From NCBI RefSeq assembly GCF_018613535.1, contig NZ_JAGGQB010000005.1, positions 496,001 to 560,000 of the forward strand: a DNA stretch of 64,000 bases, in the 5' to 3' direction. Made by a program: the position numbers and the translations under genes. Position 1 is the first letter of the stretch. Each line of letters opens with the position of its first letter. The DNA is from Bacillus sp. ISL-51 (GTDB taxonomy: Bacteria; Bacillota; Bacilli; Bacillales; Bacillaceae). Below, piece by piece: positions 42,179-52,951 of the stretch. Under the pieces are notes generated by a model, which searched no databases, was not told the origin of the DNA, and saw only the letters and a list, made by a program, of their open reading frames with translations.

Positions 42179-42835
42179 ATGCCGCACGATTACCTGCTGT
42201 CTCTACTTGTCATTATCGGAATTGATTTAATCCTCGGCGGTGATAATGCTGTCGTCATTGCGATGGCATGCCGGAACCTGCCGCATAAGCAAAGGCAGAA
42301 AGCGATTATTTTCGGAACGTTTATTGCCGTTGCCATGAGAATAGGACTGACGAGCGCAGCCGTCTATTTGCTGAACGTTCCTTTTTTACAATGCGCAGGC
42401 GGCGTGTTCTTATTGTATCTCGGCTATCAGCTTCTTATTGAGAAGAAGGATACACAGCGTGTGAAGAGCAGTTCCTCACTTTGGAGAGCTATCCGCACTA
42501 TCGTACTGGCCGACCTCTTTATGTCGCTTGACAATGTGATTGCCGTAGCGGGCGCTTCTCACGGCGAGCTGACGCTTGTTGTCATCGGGCTGTTCGTCTC
42601 GGTGCCGATTATCATCTGGGGCAGCAAGCTCGTTCATGCTGCAATGGACAAAGTGCCGCTATTAATCTATGCCGGAAGCGGCCTGCTCGCTTTTACGGGC
42701 GGTGAAATGATCGCGAGAGACAGTAAGCTGTCTTTTTTCATGGCAGACCACGGTACGGTTCAAATGATGCTGCCGATTTTGACTGTCGTGTTTGTCATCC
42801 TCGCCAGTATGATTTATGAACAGACTGAAAAGTAA
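42179..42835 (+). CDS. yjbE: TerC-family integral membrane protein (YjbE)
   Basis: A 218-residue membrane protein of the TerC family, with about seven hydrophobic helices. The two acidic motifs of the family are present: GIDLILGGDNAVVIAM and VLADLFMSLDNVIAVAGASHG. Recent work links such proteins of B. subtilis (YceF, YkoY, YjbE) with manganese export and metal loading of secreted proteins. GCGAGGTGG precedes the ATG. No yybP-ykoY riboswitch is visible upstream. It is convergent with spx. Confidence 0.92.
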   Translation: MPHDYLLSLLVIIGIDLILGGDNAVVIAMACRNLPHKQRQKAIIFGTFIAVAMRIGLTSAAVYLLNVPFLQCAGGVFLLYLGYQLLIEKKDTQRVKSSSSLWRAIRTIVLADLFMSLDNVIAVAGASHGELTLVVIGLFVSVPIIIWGSKLVHAAMDKVPLLIYAGSGLLAFTGGEMIARDSKLSFFMADHGTVQMMLPILTVVFVILASMIYEQTEK

Positions 42836-42873
42836 TAAAAAAGCCCAAACCGCGAAGGTTTTGGGCTTTATAA
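42836..42873. terminator. Terminator between yjbE and spx
   Basis: AAAGCCCAAACC pairs with GGTTTTGGGCTTT with one bulge, loop GCGA. It has A/T runs on both sides and lies between convergent genes. Confidence 0.8.
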
Positions 42874-42880
42874 TCTTATA

Positions 42881-43276
42881 TCAGTTAGCCAGGCGCTGTG
42901 CTTCTCTCAATTGGAAAGAACGCACTTTTCTTGGCAGGAATCGTCTGATTTCATCTTCGTTATAGCCGACTTGCAGACGTTTTTCGTCAATGATGATCGG
43001 GCGGCGAAGCAATCCCGGATGCTCATTGATTAAAGTGTACAGGTCTTGAAGCGGCATTGATTCAACGTTTACGTTCAGTTTCTGGAATACTTTAGAACGG
43101 GTAGAGATAATTTCATCCGTACCGTCTTCAGTCATACGCAGAATCTGCTTGATTTCGTCAATGGATAAAGGCTCGGAGAAAATGTTTCTCTCTTCAAACG
43201 GAATCTCGTGCTCTTCCAGCCAAGCTCTTGCTTTTCTGCATGACGTACAGCTAGGTGATGTGTATAATGTAACCAT
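42881..43276 (-). CDS. spx: Global redox regulator Spx
   Basis: A 131-residue ArsC-like regulator that binds the RNA polymerase alpha C-terminal domain and switches transcription under disulfide stress. The redox switch is CTSC (C10 and C13) in [19 protein letters not shown]. Conserved Gly/Arg for alpha binding lie in [20 protein letters not shown] and [21 protein letters not shown]. It ends with RLAN, the tail recognised by ClpXP with YjbH. It follows yjbC on the same strand and has its own promoter region. Confidence 0.97.
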   Translation of the reverse strand: MVTLYTSPSCTSCRKARAWLEEHEIPFEERNIFSEPLSIDEIKQILRMTEDGTDEIISTRSKVFQKLNVNVESMPLQDLYTLINEHPGLLRRPIIIDEKRLQVGYNEDEIRRFLPRKVRSFQLREAQRLAN

Positions 43277-43359
43277 TAATCTTCACTCCTCTAATTAGTA
43301 GGATGAACATGTTTGTATTCTCAAATTGAAATGACTTTAAAAAAGGAATCTTTATAGGT

Positions 43360-43388
43360 ATTATACTATAAAAAAGTAAGTATGAACA
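43360..43388 (-). promoter_or_regulatory. spx promoter with palindrome (possible YodB/PerR control)
   Basis: On the minus strand TGTTCA, 17 bp and TATAAT (43360-43365) form a promoter 84 bp before spx. Inside it TACTTTTTTATAGTA (43364-43378) is an inverted TACT/AGTA element. The B. subtilis spx P3 promoter is known to be repressed by YodB and PerR; assignment of this site is inferred. Confidence 0.6.
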
Positions 43389-43454
43389 GTCTCCTGAGAA
43401 AAAAATGTGTCGATCCGGCAAATTTGCAGCTTGCGGGATTATTTACATTCTCAA

Positions 43455-44033
43455 TTAGTTTAACTTATCGAAAATGTTTTTTTGTTTTTTCTCATCAATG
43501 ACTTTGAGAACTTCATCCGTATTTTCGTATGATTCTCCGTACCATTTTTCATCTTTATAAGTGTGAATGGTTTCATATGTCTGTTTCATCGCTTCAAACA
43601 TTTCTTCTTCAGATTCTGTTTTCGGTGACCAGTACAGAATCTCCATTTTATTCACTTCATTCGTAGCCAATGACCGGCGCCGATACCCGATTGACTGTGC
43701 ATGCTTGAAATGCTCTCTTTGGTAAAAACGCAAACGCTTCTGTGTGTCCGTGTCATCCTCGTCGACAGGCTCCACCTCAAGCAGAATCGGCTTGTTTTTC
43801 TTTTTCAGCTTACCGATCAGCTTGCGTCCGAGACCCTGCCCTCTGGCTTTCTTTGACACAAACAGATAATCAATAAAGATAAAAGAGTCAAATTCCGCAA
43901 ACATCAGCACGTAGTGTTGGCCCTCTTCTTTATGATAAACATCGCTTTGCTCCTTTAACAGGGCTTCCATATGCGCTTTTGATTTCATTTCTTCAATCGG
44001 AAAATATTCACTCAGCTTTTCATACCAGTTCAT
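43455..44033 (-). CDS. yjbC: GNAT family acetyltransferase YjbC
   Basis: A 192-residue N-acetyltransferase. The acetyl-CoA site is FVSKKARGQGLGRKLIGKLKK (R-G-x-G-x-G/A, about residues 60-80), preceded by strand FAEFDSFIFIDYLF and followed by LLEVEPVD. The C-terminal 50 residues are acidic and helical. In B. subtilis yjbC is co-transcribed with spx and induced by several stress sigma factors; the same order holds here. The substrate is unknown. Confidence 0.9.
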   Translation of the reverse strand: MNWYEKLSEYFPIEEMKSKAHMEALLKEQSDVYHKEEGQHYVLMFAEFDSFIFIDYLFVSKKARGQGLGRKLIGKLKKKNKPILLEVEPVDEDDTDTQKRLRFYQREHFKHAQSIGYRRRSLATNEVNKMEILYWSPKTESEEEMFEAMKQTYETIHTYKDEKWYGESYENTDEVLKVIDEKKQKNIFDKLN

Positions 44034-44110
44034 TCATTTGCTCCTTATGGGTTCGTTGTCTTCACACTTTTAGATATACCCCATTTCCGACTGTTTAAAC
44101 AATCTTACAT

Positions 44111-45337
44111 CTATTTAGACGGTTGACTTTGTGACATGGTTTCATTTTTTTTAAAAGGTGTGTAATCTACATGTTGCGTATAATGATTGGCTGCATCCCA
44201 CAATAAAAATTCGTCGATGCCTTCATCGTGTAAAGCTTTAATCTGGTCTTCCACCTGGCTTTTGCCGTACTCTTGGTAGTTGCCGCTTCCAAGGTATGAG
44301 GCTGTAAAGTCCTGAAGCCACGGGCGTGACGATGGCGGATTTTTCAGTTTGGAGAGTTTTTTGTTCTCCACCTTTGCATATTCCCTGACGACTTTGTACG
44401 GTTCAAGGTCGGGTTTATCAATGCCGAAATAGCTCGTCCAATGGCTCGGATAAATCATGGATGAAATGACATCGACATGCTCAGAAATTTTGCTGAAATT
44501 CTGTCCGATTCCCGGCGCTTCGGGCAATGTCGCTGAATAGCCGAAAATATCAGCCGACATATCAACACCGTGCGGCTTTAATTTTTTCTTGGCATAACTG
44601 ACAAAATCGGTAACGGCATGAACACGTTTCTGCACGTTGCTGTCAGCTGATTTTCCATAGACTCCATGGCCGTATGTCAGCTCATCATCGCGTTTTTCAA
44701 ACCCTTCCGGGAAACGGACATAATCGAACTGAATCTCTTTAAAGCCCATTTTTGCGGCTTCTTTTGCAATGTTTACATTGTAATCCCATACTTCTTTCAT
44801 AAACGGATTCACGAATGATTCCCCTCGTCCGTTCTTCCAGACGCTTCCGTCTTTTTCTTTAAAGGACCACTCCGGTTTTTCTTTCGCGAGCGCGCTGTCT
44901 TTAAAAACGACAATCCGCGCGATCGGATAGATGTGTTTTTCCTCCAGTTTTTTCATCATCGTTTTTGGGTCTTTGATGTACGGCTTGCTGATCTTGTAGT
45001 AGGGAGACTGTTTATCCGGCTGGAACGTAAGGTTTCCGTTATCGTCTTTCACATCAATGACCATTGTATTCAGTTCTGTTTTGTCTACAAAATCCGTCAG
45101 TTCATCAAACTTGCTTCCGCCCGCAGAATGCCCGGTTACGTAAATGCCCCGCACCTTATCGGGATGTGAAAAGTGCAGCCCTGAGGGATAAGCGAACCTC
45201 GTCATCCCTTCCGGCAGTTCTTTTTTTGTAAGAGCTACTTTTAATTCCGGCTGCTCTTCTTTTACAGCGGCCTTCGCCGGATAAGCCATCAAACTTAGAA
45301 ACAGTCCTGTGACGATGGCGTATGTCATCATTCGCAT
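44111..45337 (-). CDS. Secreted DUF4015 putative glycoside hydrolase
   Basis: A 408-residue exported protein of the DUF4015 family (putative glycoside hydrolase fold). Residues 1-23 form a signal peptide with cleavage near AKA-AVK. Barrel strands typical of the family are visible: VRGIYVTGHSAGG, LNTMVIDVKDDNGNLTF, YPIARIVVFKD, FKEIQFDYVRFPEG, VDMSADIFGY and VDVISSMIYPSHW, with Asp/Glu at strand ends. The ATG at 45337 has AAGGAGGAG 6 nt upstream; a longer frame from 45379 lacks one. It stands where I recall yjbB in 168. The substrate is unknown. Confidence 0.85.
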   Translation of the reverse strand: MRMMTYAIVTGLFLSLMAYPAKAAVKEEQPELKVALTKKELPEGMTRFAYPSGLHFSHPDKVRGIYVTGHSAGGSKFDELTDFVDKTELNTMVIDVKDDNGNLTFQPDKQSPYYKISKPYIKDPKTMMKKLEEKHIYPIARIVVFKDSALAKEKPEWSFKEKDGSVWKNGRGESFVNPFMKEVWDYNVNIAKEAAKMGFKEIQFDYVRFPEGFEKRDDELTYGHGVYGKSADSNVQKRVHAVTDFVSYAKKKLKPHGVDMSADIFGYSATLPEAPGIGQNFSKISEHVDVISSMIYPSHWTSYFGIDKPDLEPYKVVREYAKVENKKLSKLKNPPSSRPWLQDFTASYLGSGNYQEYGKSQVEDQIKALHDEGIDEFLLWDAANHYTQHVDYTPFKKNETMSQSQPSK

Positions 45338-45554
45338 GCTAAACTCCTCCTTTTTTCCATTATAGGAAACGGGGCGCATGCTTGATAAACTTTAATGTGC
45401 AAGGCTGCCAATATCAACTTTTGTCCGGCCGCGGCTTTTCCGGAAAAAACAGGACATTGACGATAACTTCCAATGACGTTTCATTTTCTTTTTCAACCCA
45501 TTAAATAAATCGTATGGCAGTGAACCGGAAAAATGCAAGGTCATGGACAGTCCA

Positions 45555-45589
45555 TAAAAAAATCCTTCAAGACTGCAGTCTTGAAGGAT
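45555..45589 (-). terminator. Terminator of the opp operon
   Basis: A perfect 28-bp palindrome (45562-45589, ATCCTTCAAGACTG and its complement) followed on the minus strand by seven T, directly after oppF. Confidence 0.92.
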
Positions 45590-45596
45590 GATCATC

Positions 45597-46514
45597 TTAT
45601 CGAAACGTTTTAAATTCTGCTTCTGTGCACATGACAAAATGTCCCGGTGTGACTTCGCGAAGCTCCATCTTTCCCCCGTCTTTCAGCTGATGGATTGACG
45701 GATCGTATTTTTTCCGGACCCGATTTCTTTCGTAATCAGGGTCAGGAAGCGGAATGGCGGACAGGAGGGATTTTGTATACGGGTGCAGCGGATTCTCGTA
45801 AAGCTCATCCGCCGGCGCAAGCTCAACCAGCTTTCCGAAATACATGACGCCGATACGGTCGCTGATGTATTTGACCATGGATAAATCATGGGCGATAAAC
45901 AGGTAAGTGAGCCCCTTTTCCTTTTGCAATTTCTTCATTAAATTGACGACCTGCGCCTGAATGGATACGTCAAGGGCGGAAATCGGTTCGTCCGCAATGA
46001 TAAATTCCGGATCAACCGCCAGCGCTCTGGCAATTCCGATCCGCTGACGCTGCCCTCCAGAGAATTCATGTGGATAGCGGTTGGCGTGCTCCTTATTTAA
46101 ACCGACCGTTTCAAGCAGTTCATAAACCCGCTGCATGCGCTCCTTTTTCGTTTTCGCGAGACGGTGGATATCAATCCCCTCTGCAATAATGTCGGCAACT
46201 GTCATTCTCGGATTTAAAGATGCATACGGATCTTGGAAAATCATCTGCATTTTCCGGTTAAACTCCAGCAGCTTTTTGCGGGATTTTTTGCCGTGGACAT
46301 TTTCTCCGTTAAACAGCACCTCGCCGTCAGTTGCTTCATACAGACGGATAATGCTCCGGCCTGTCGTCGACTTTCCGCAGCCTGATTCTCCGACGAGGCC
46401 GAGCGTTTCGCCTTTATAAATATCAAATGACAGGTCATCTACCGCTTTTACGGTTCCTTTCTGCGTGAAAAAATGCTGTTTTAAATGTTTAATTTCGAGA
46501 AGCTTTTCAGTCAT
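45597..46514 (-). CDS. oppF: Oligopeptide ABC transporter ATPase OppF
   Basis: One of two ATPases of the Opp (Spo0K) permease, which imports oligopeptides including Phr and competence signals. The 305-residue protein has Walker [13 protein letters not shown], signature [14 protein letters not shown], Walker B FIIADEPISALD and the switch IAHDLSMV; the C-terminal HPYTKSLLSAIPLPDP is the OppD/F-specific extension. ATG 46514 is chosen; a GTG at 46523 sits on the AAGGAAGGTG ribosome site. It overlaps oppD by 8 nt. Confidence 0.95.
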   Translation of the reverse strand: MTEKLLEIKHLKQHFFTQKGTVKAVDDLSFDIYKGETLGLVGESGCGKSTTGRSIIRLYEATDGEVLFNGENVHGKKSRKKLLEFNRKMQMIFQDPYASLNPRMTVADIIAEGIDIHRLAKTKKERMQRVYELLETVGLNKEHANRYPHEFSGGQRQRIGIARALAVDPEFIIADEPISALDVSIQAQVVNLMKKLQKEKGLTYLFIAHDLSMVKYISDRIGVMYFGKLVELAPADELYENPLHPYTKSLLSAIPLPDPDYERNRVRKKYDPSIHQLKDGGKMELREVTPGHFVMCTEAEFKTFR

Positions 46515-47583
46515 TTTTTTCACCTTCCTTCATTAAAACCGGCTGCTGGTACGTATTCGGCAATTTGCGCATTTTTGCCTTAACCGCTTCAGGCGGCTCT
46601 GCCTTAGGCGCGTCCGGATGCAGAAGCCAAGATTTCACAAAATGCGTGTCAGACACTTTATACATCGGCGGCTCCTCTTCAAAGTCAATTTTCATCGCGT
46701 AAGAGCTGCGAAGCGCAAACGCATCTCCTTTTGGAGGATTCGTCAGATCAGGCGGTGTTCCCGGGATGGCCGTCAGTTTTTCCTGGTCAGTGCTTTCAAG
46801 ACTCGGCATAGATGCTAAAAGCCCCCACGTATACGGGTGACGCGGATCATAGAAGATTTCGTCCACCGTGCCGGATTCAACGACTTGGCCCGCGTACATG
46901 ACAGCGACCCGGTCGGCAACGTTAGCGACAACGCCTAAATCATGGGTGATAAAAATAATCGAAGTGTCGATTTTTTTCTGCAATTCCTTCATCAGCTCAA
47001 GAATCTGGGCCTGAATCGTTACATCAAGTGCGGTTGTCGGCTCATCAGCAATTAACAGCTTCGGATTTGCCGCAAGCGCCATCGCGATGACGACCCGCTG
47101 CCTCATTCCGCCGGAGAATTCATGCGGGAATTGGCCGACCCGCTTTTCCGGCATCGGAATTCCCACCAGATCAAGCAGTTCAATCGCGCGTTTGCGTGCC
47201 GCTGCTTTTGAAATGTTTTCGTGTTTAAAAAGCACTTCCGTAATTTGTTTCCCGACCTTCATTGTCGGGTTCAGAGACGTCATCGGATCTTGGAAAATCA
47301 TCCCGATGTCTTTTCCTCTGATGGACTGCATCTCTCTTTCTGACATCGGTACAATATCGCGTCCGTCAAAGAGAATCTGCCCTCTTTTAAAATAGCCGGG
47401 CGGCATTGGAATCAGCTTCATAATCGCTTGGGACGTCACACTTTTTCCGGAACCGGATTCCCCCACGATCGCGAGCGTTTCTCCCTTATTCAAATGGAAA
47501 TTCACGCCGCGGATTGCCTGTACCTCTCCGCCGTATGTTTTAAATGAAATGGCTAAGTCTTTTACCTCTAGCAAGCGTGTCAC
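46507..47583 (-). CDS. oppD: Oligopeptide ABC transporter ATPase OppD
   Basis: The second ATPase of the Opp permease, 358 residues. Walker A is [12 protein letters not shown], signature [15 protein letters not shown], Walker [13 protein letters not shown], switch [14 protein letters not shown]. The C-terminal part (RHPYTWGLLASMPSL...LTAIPGTPPDLTNPPKGDAF) is typical; the Cys cluster usual after it is replaced by RSSYAMK, as I recall also for B. subtilis OppD. GTG 47583 is 8 nt after AAGGAG. It lies 12 nt after oppC. Confidence 0.95.
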   Translation of the reverse strand: MTRLLEVKDLAISFKTYGGEVQAIRGVNFHLNKGETLAIVGESGSGKSVTSQAIMKLIPMPPGYFKRGQILFDGRDIVPMSEREMQSIRGKDIGMIFQDPMTSLNPTMKVGKQITEVLFKHENISKAAARKRAIELLDLVGIPMPEKRVGQFPHEFSGGMRQRVVIAMALAANPKLLIADEPTTALDVTIQAQILELMKELQKKIDTSIIFITHDLGVVANVADRVAVMYAGQVVESGTVDEIFYDPRHPYTWGLLASMPSLESTDQEKLTAIPGTPPDLTNPPKGDAFALRSSYAMKIDFEEEPPMYKVSDTHFVKSWLLHPDAPKAEPPEAVKAKMRKLPNTYQQPVLMKEGEKND

Positions 47584-47595
47584 TCATATCACTCC

Positions 47596-48513
47596 TTATT
47601 TGCGTAACTTAGGATCCAGCGCGTCTCTTAATCCGTCACCGACAACATTAAAGCCAAACATCGCAAGGCAGATAAAGCCGGCAGGGAAGAATAAACGCCA
47701 AGGGTAATAGGTTAATGCAGGCAATCCGTCTGAGGCCATCGTTCCCCAGCTCGCAAGCGGCGCCGGTACGCCGAGCCCTAAATAACTTAAAAATGCTTCT
47801 GTAAAAATCGCGGTCGGAACCGTCAGTGTCATCGTGACTAAGATAGAACCCATGGCATTCGGAACAATATGCTTAAACAGAAGACGTCCCGTTTTCGCAC
47901 CCAGTGTTTGGGAAGCAAGCACATATTCCTGATTCTTCAATTGGAGCACTTGGCCGCGGACGATCCTCGCCATATTAATCCAGCCCGTTATCGTCATGGC
48001 AACGATAATCGTCAGTAAGCCCTTCGGCAGGACAACCATCAGCAAGATAACCATTAATAATGAAGGAACTGCCCAAAGAATGTCCGCGATACGCATCATC
48101 ACTTCATCAGTTCGGCCGCCGCGGAATCCGGAAATGCTGCCCCAGATGACGCCGATTAATAAATCAAGCACGGCAGCGGCTACACCGATAAAGATGGAAA
48201 TCCGCGCACCTACCCACGTCCGTACGAAGATGTCCCTTCCCAGGTCATCCGTACCGAACCAATGATCCTTAGACGGTGCTTTATCCGCATTTAAAAGATT
48301 CGTCGTTGCATAATCATATCTTGAAAAAACAGGGGCAAAAATAGCCATAAGGATAATAAGAACGATCAGTACAAGCCCGACCATCGCAAGCTTGTTGCTG
48401 CGAAAGCGAAGCATGGCGTCTTTCCACAGGGAAAGGCTTTTTTTACTTATTTTTTCGGCATCACTGGCATTAGCTGAAGCTGGTTCAAACATATTTTTAG
48501 GAATGTTCTGCAT
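47596..48513 (-). CDS. oppC: Oligopeptide ABC transporter permease OppC
   Basis: One of the two membrane subunits of Opp, 305 residues. A hydrophilic N-terminus of about 40 residues is followed by six hydrophobic helices. The coupling EAA loop reads VLASQTLGAKTGRLLFKHIVPNAMGSILV. The periplasm-facing HWFGTDDLGRDIFVRTWVGAR is typical of OppC/DppC. It pairs with OppB. It begins 3 nt after the oppB stop. Confidence 0.95.
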   Translation of the reverse strand: MQNIPKNMFEPASANASDAEKISKKSLSLWKDAMLRFRSNKLAMVGLVLIVLIILMAIFAPVFSRYDYATTNLLNADKAPSKDHWFGTDDLGRDIFVRTWVGARISIFIGVAAAVLDLLIGVIWGSISGFRGGRTDEVMMRIADILWAVPSLLMVILLMVVLPKGLLTIIVAMTITGWINMARIVRGQVLQLKNQEYVLASQTLGAKTGRLLFKHIVPNAMGSILVTMTLTVPTAIFTEAFLSYLGLGVPAPLASWGTMASDGLPALTYYPWRLFFPAGFICLAMFGFNVVGDGLRDALDPKLRK

Positions 48514-48516
48514 GGC

Positions 48517-49452
48517 CTAGGCTCCTTTCTTTGCTTTAGAAAGCTTGATTCTCGGATCAATCAATCCGTACAGCACGTCTACAATTAATACGCATAAAAG
48601 CAGGATAACGCTGAAGAACACGGTAACTCCCATAATGACCGTATAATCACGGTTGGTAATGCTGTTGACAAAATGCGCGCCTAAACCGGGAATTCCGAAA
48701 ATGGATTCTATGATAAAGCTTCCCGTCAAAATGGACGCCGCCATCGGTCCCATATATGTCACAACAGGCAATAACGCGTTTCGCAGCGCATGGCGCACCG
48801 TGACTGACGGACGTGACAGCCCTTTTGCTTTTGCGGTCCGTATGTAATCGCTGTTTAACACTTCAATCATACTTGAACGGGAGAGCCTGGCAATAAACGC
48901 CATCGGCATAGAAGCAAGCGCAATGGAGGGCAAAAAGGTGTATGCCCAGGATTCCCACCCTGCGACCGGGAAGAGTTCCAATTTAATAGAGAAGATATAC
49001 TGTAATATCGTCGCCAATATAAAGCTCGGAACTGATATTCCAAAGATCGTTAAAATCGCAACGGTATAATCCTGCCATTTATTATGATACAGGGCAGCAA
49101 TCACCCCAAACAAAACACCAAACGCTAAAGCGAGGAGAATAGCTTCTGCTCCGAGAGTAAATGAAACGGGGAAACCTGAATTGATTAAATCATTTACGCT
49201 TTGCCCTTTATATTTAAATGAAGGTCCGAAATCCCACATCGCGACAGACTTTAAGTAGCTGACATATTGGATAACGAGAGGCTTGTCCAGGCCGTAGTGC
49301 TCGTTTAAGTTTGCCTCAATTTCAGGCGGGAGCTTTCTTTCGCCTGAAAACGGTCCGCCCGGTGCAGCCTGCATTAAGAAAAATGTGGCGGTGACAATCA
49401 CAAACAATGTGATGATCATGTAAATGAATCGTTTACCGATATATTTTAGCAA
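48517..49452 (-). CDS. oppB: Oligopeptide ABC transporter permease OppB
   Basis: The other membrane subunit of Opp. The chain begins [25 protein letters not shown], has six hydrophobic helices, and carries the EAA loop [33 protein letters not shown] 49452 follows GGAGGTG and gives 311 residues, matching B. subtilis OppB; an ATG at 49467 sits upstream of that ribosome site. A stem-loop separates it from oppA. Confidence 0.94.
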   Translation of the reverse strand: MLKYIGKRFIYMIITLFVIVTATFFLMQAAPGGPFSGERKLPPEIEANLNEHYGLDKPLVIQYVSYLKSVAMWDFGPSFKYKGQSVNDLINSGFPVSFTLGAEAILLALAFGVLFGVIAALYHNKWQDYTVAILTIFGISVPSFILATILQYIFSIKLELFPVAGWESWAYTFLPSIALASMPMAFIARLSRSSMIEVLNSDYIRTAKAKGLSRPSVTVRHALRNALLPVVTYMGPMAASILTGSFIIESIFGIPGLGAHFVNSITNRDYTVIMGVTVFFSVILLLCVLIVDVLYGLIDPRIKLSKAKKGA

Positions 49453-49501
49453 GGTGAACACCTCCATGTTTTTTACAATTTTATACTTAATCAGTAAGAA
49501 A

Positions 49502-49530
49502 GGTATATGGGGACATCCTCCCCATATACC
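49502..49530 (-). promoter_or_regulatory. Intercistronic stem-loop oppA / oppB
   Basis: GGTATATGGGGA (49502-49513) pairs perfectly with TCCCCATATACC (49519-49530). On the minus strand TTTCTT follows weakly. It probably attenuates transcription or shields the oppA mRNA end, so that the binding protein outnumbers the permease. The role is inferred from its position. Confidence 0.65.
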
Positions 49531-49558
49531 TTGGGTCTTTTGTTTTTAGAGCCGCTTT

Positions 49559-51184
49559 CTATTCAAAAGAAGCATTTCTAAAGTAGACGTCGCCTGTTCC
49601 GGTTACAATGACATTTTTGAGGTTTTTATCCTGCACCCATGTATCTGTATAGAAATAAACTGGCGCGACCGGCATTGCATCAAGAAAAATCTTCTCTGCT
49701 TTTTTCAGCTCTTCGATACGTTTATCCGGGTCAGTTTCAAGCTGAGATTGATTCAATAATTTTTTAAACTCAGGATCTTCCCATCCGGTATCGTTGTTTC
49801 CGCCTTCTTTATCGCGGAACAATTCAAGGAAGTTGATCGCATCATTGAAGTCGCCGAGCCAGCCCATACGGCCGATTTGATAATCCTGGCTGTGCAGTTT
49901 GTCGATGTACACATTCCATTCGGAGTTATCAAGTTCAACCTTAACGCCTAAATTCTTTTTCCACATTTCCTGCACGGCCTGCGCGATTTTAGCGTGAGCA
50001 TCATCCGTATTGAAAGATAATTTGATTGCCGGAAGGTCAGATACTTTCTTAACGCCTAACTCCTTCAAACCTTTATCAAGATATTCTTTTGCTGTTTTGA
50101 CATCATTGTCTTTGAAATATCCTTTAGTATTATCTTTAAAGCCCTTCATTGACGGAGGCACGGCTGCCATTGCCGGGATTTGTTCGCCTTGGGTCACGTT
50201 TTTCACGATAGACGCGCGGTCGAGGGCATAAGTAAGAGCTTTCCGAATGTTGACATTATTCAGCGGTTTGGCTTCTGTATTAAATTTGTACCAATACACG
50301 CCGGCAATAGGCTTAACATTCAATGATCCGTCTTTCTTCAAAGTCGGCAGGGATTCTGTCGGAAGCTGTCCAAGCGGCATTCCCGCCCAATCAAGTTCCC
50401 CTGCTTGGAATTTTTTAAGTTCCGTGTTGTTATTGTTAATCATCACCATGTTGATTTTCTTCAGTTTTACAGAGTCTTTATCCCAATATTCATCGTTCTT
50501 AACAAGATCGATAGAACCGCTGTGTTTCCAGGCCGTCATTTTGAACGGGCCGTTTGACACATAATTTTCGCCTGCATTCGTATTCCAGTTTTTATGTTTT
50601 TCAGCAATTTTCTTGTTAATCGGCATATACGTATAGAATGATGTTAATTGCAGGAAGTAAGGTGTCGGGTTGTTCAGTTCAACCTTTAATGTTTTGTCAT
50701 TAACGGCTTTTACGCCTACGTCATCAATTTTACCTTTTCCTGTGTTGGCAGCTTCAGCGCCTTTGATATAGTAGAGCTGATATGCGTATTGTGACTCGTT
50801 GTTCGGGTCAAGCGCCCATTTCCAGGCATATTCAAAATCCTGCGCAGTAACGGGATCGCCGTTTGACCATTTTGCACCGTCACGAATCGTAAATGTATAG
50901 GTCTTTCCGTCTTTGCTTTTTTCGATCTTAGATGCCATTCCTTCTTCAGGCTCACCTTTAGAGTTGACGCGTGTCAATCCTTCAAAGGTCTGACGGATGA
51001 CACCGCCGGAAACGGAATCGTTAGCTAAACCGGGATGTAAAGAGAATGGTTCTGTTTTAATATTGATATGAAGTGATGTCTGCCCTTTGGTGTCATTCTT
51101 TCCACCGCCGCCTGATCCGCCGCATGCACTTAACACAAGCGAGAAGATAAGCATTAAACCCACAATAGACCAACGCTTTTTCAT
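49559..51184 (-). CDS. oppA: Oligopeptide-binding lipoprotein OppA
   Basis: The substrate-binding protein of Opp, 541 residues, held on the outer membrane face as a lipoprotein. The signal peptide ends in the lipobox LVLSAC (Cys at residue 21), followed by a Gly-rich linker. The SBP family 5 fold is recognisable: LHINIKTEPFSLHPGLANDSVSGGVIRQTFEGL, TFTIRDGAKWSNGDPVTAQDF, and DWAGMPLGQLP. It captures peptides of about 5 residues, including Phr signals in B. subtilis. First gene of the operon, with a sigma-A promoter 150 bp upstream. Confidence 0.96.
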   Translation of the reverse strand: MKKRWSIVGLMLIFSLVLSACGGSGGGGKNDTKGQTSLHINIKTEPFSLHPGLANDSVSGGVIRQTFEGLTRVNSKGEPEEGMASKIEKSKDGKTYTFTIRDGAKWSNGDPVTAQDFEYAWKWALDPNNESQYAYQLYYIKGAEAANTGKGKIDDVGVKAVNDKTLKVELNNPTPYFLQLTSFYTYMPINKKIAEKHKNWNTNAGENYVSNGPFKMTAWKHSGSIDLVKNDEYWDKDSVKLKKINMVMINNNNTELKKFQAGELDWAGMPLGQLPTESLPTLKKDGSLNVKPIAGVYWYKFNTEAKPLNNVNIRKALTYALDRASIVKNVTQGEQIPAMAAVPPSMKGFKDNTKGYFKDNDVKTAKEYLDKGLKELGVKKVSDLPAIKLSFNTDDAHAKIAQAVQEMWKKNLGVKVELDNSEWNVYIDKLHSQDYQIGRMGWLGDFNDAINFLELFRDKEGGNNDTGWEDPEFKKLLNQSQLETDPDKRIEELKKAEKIFLDAMPVAPVYFYTDTWVQDKNLKNVIVTGTGDVYFRNASFE

Positions 51185-51336
51185 GCACTAACCCCCTAAT
51201 TAATTTTTCAGCCTTTACTACTAAATACTCAGAAATATCAGACAAAATAACTTAATATTTTTCTAAACTTTAATTGTGTTCCGTCTTTTCTGATTATTTT
51301 ATGTAAAGAAGCTGTAACAATAGAGTGAACAAGTTC

Positions 51337-51365
51337 ATTATAATGAAATGAATAATTTATTGCAA
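51337..51365 (-). promoter_or_regulatory. Sigma-A promoter of oppA
   Basis: On the minus strand TTGCAA, a 17-bp spacer and TATAAT (51337-51342). The rest of the 415-bp gap 51185-51600 is strongly AT-rich and has no coding frame; it is wide enough for the known AbrB, ScoC and CodY type of control of opp, but I cannot place those sites. Confidence 0.7.
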
Positions 51366-51608
51366 TACTATTTTCTCAATTTAAAATATTTAAATTTGGT
51401 CAGTTTTTCTGCCAAAAACGTGACATCCTTCTATAGTTTAAAGCATAACTAAACTAAATTTTCCGCAGATAATTTCCAGTTCATATTGCTTTTTACATAT
51501 AATATTCGTTATACGAAATGTTGATAAGTGTTATCATTTAGGCATTTCCAGACAATTTCGTGATTTTTCGAACCATGAGAGAACTGGAAAAAATCTTGTA
51601 TTCTTCTG

Positions 51609-51637
51609 ATGACATTTGTCTATAATTGATTTATAAT
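51609..51637 (+). promoter_or_regulatory. Sigma-A promoter of trpS
   Basis: ATGACA (51609-51614), a 17-bp spacer and TATAAT (51632-51637) lie just before the T-box leader. Confidence 0.8.
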
Positions 51638-51643
51638 GGATCA

Positions 51644-52918
<1,275 letters not shown>

Positions 52919-52949
52919 AAAAAGAGGCGGGGTTTCCCTGCCTCTTTTT
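52919..52949. terminator. Terminator between trpS and yjbA
   Basis: AAAGAGGCGGGG pairs with CCCTGCCTCTTT around a short loop, with A and T runs on both sides, between convergent genes. Confidence 0.85.
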
Positions 52950-52951
52950 CT

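Noticed and set aside
45392..45637. 81-codon minus-strand frame after oppF
   Set aside because: It overlaps the oppF end and its palindromic terminator and has no ribosome site.
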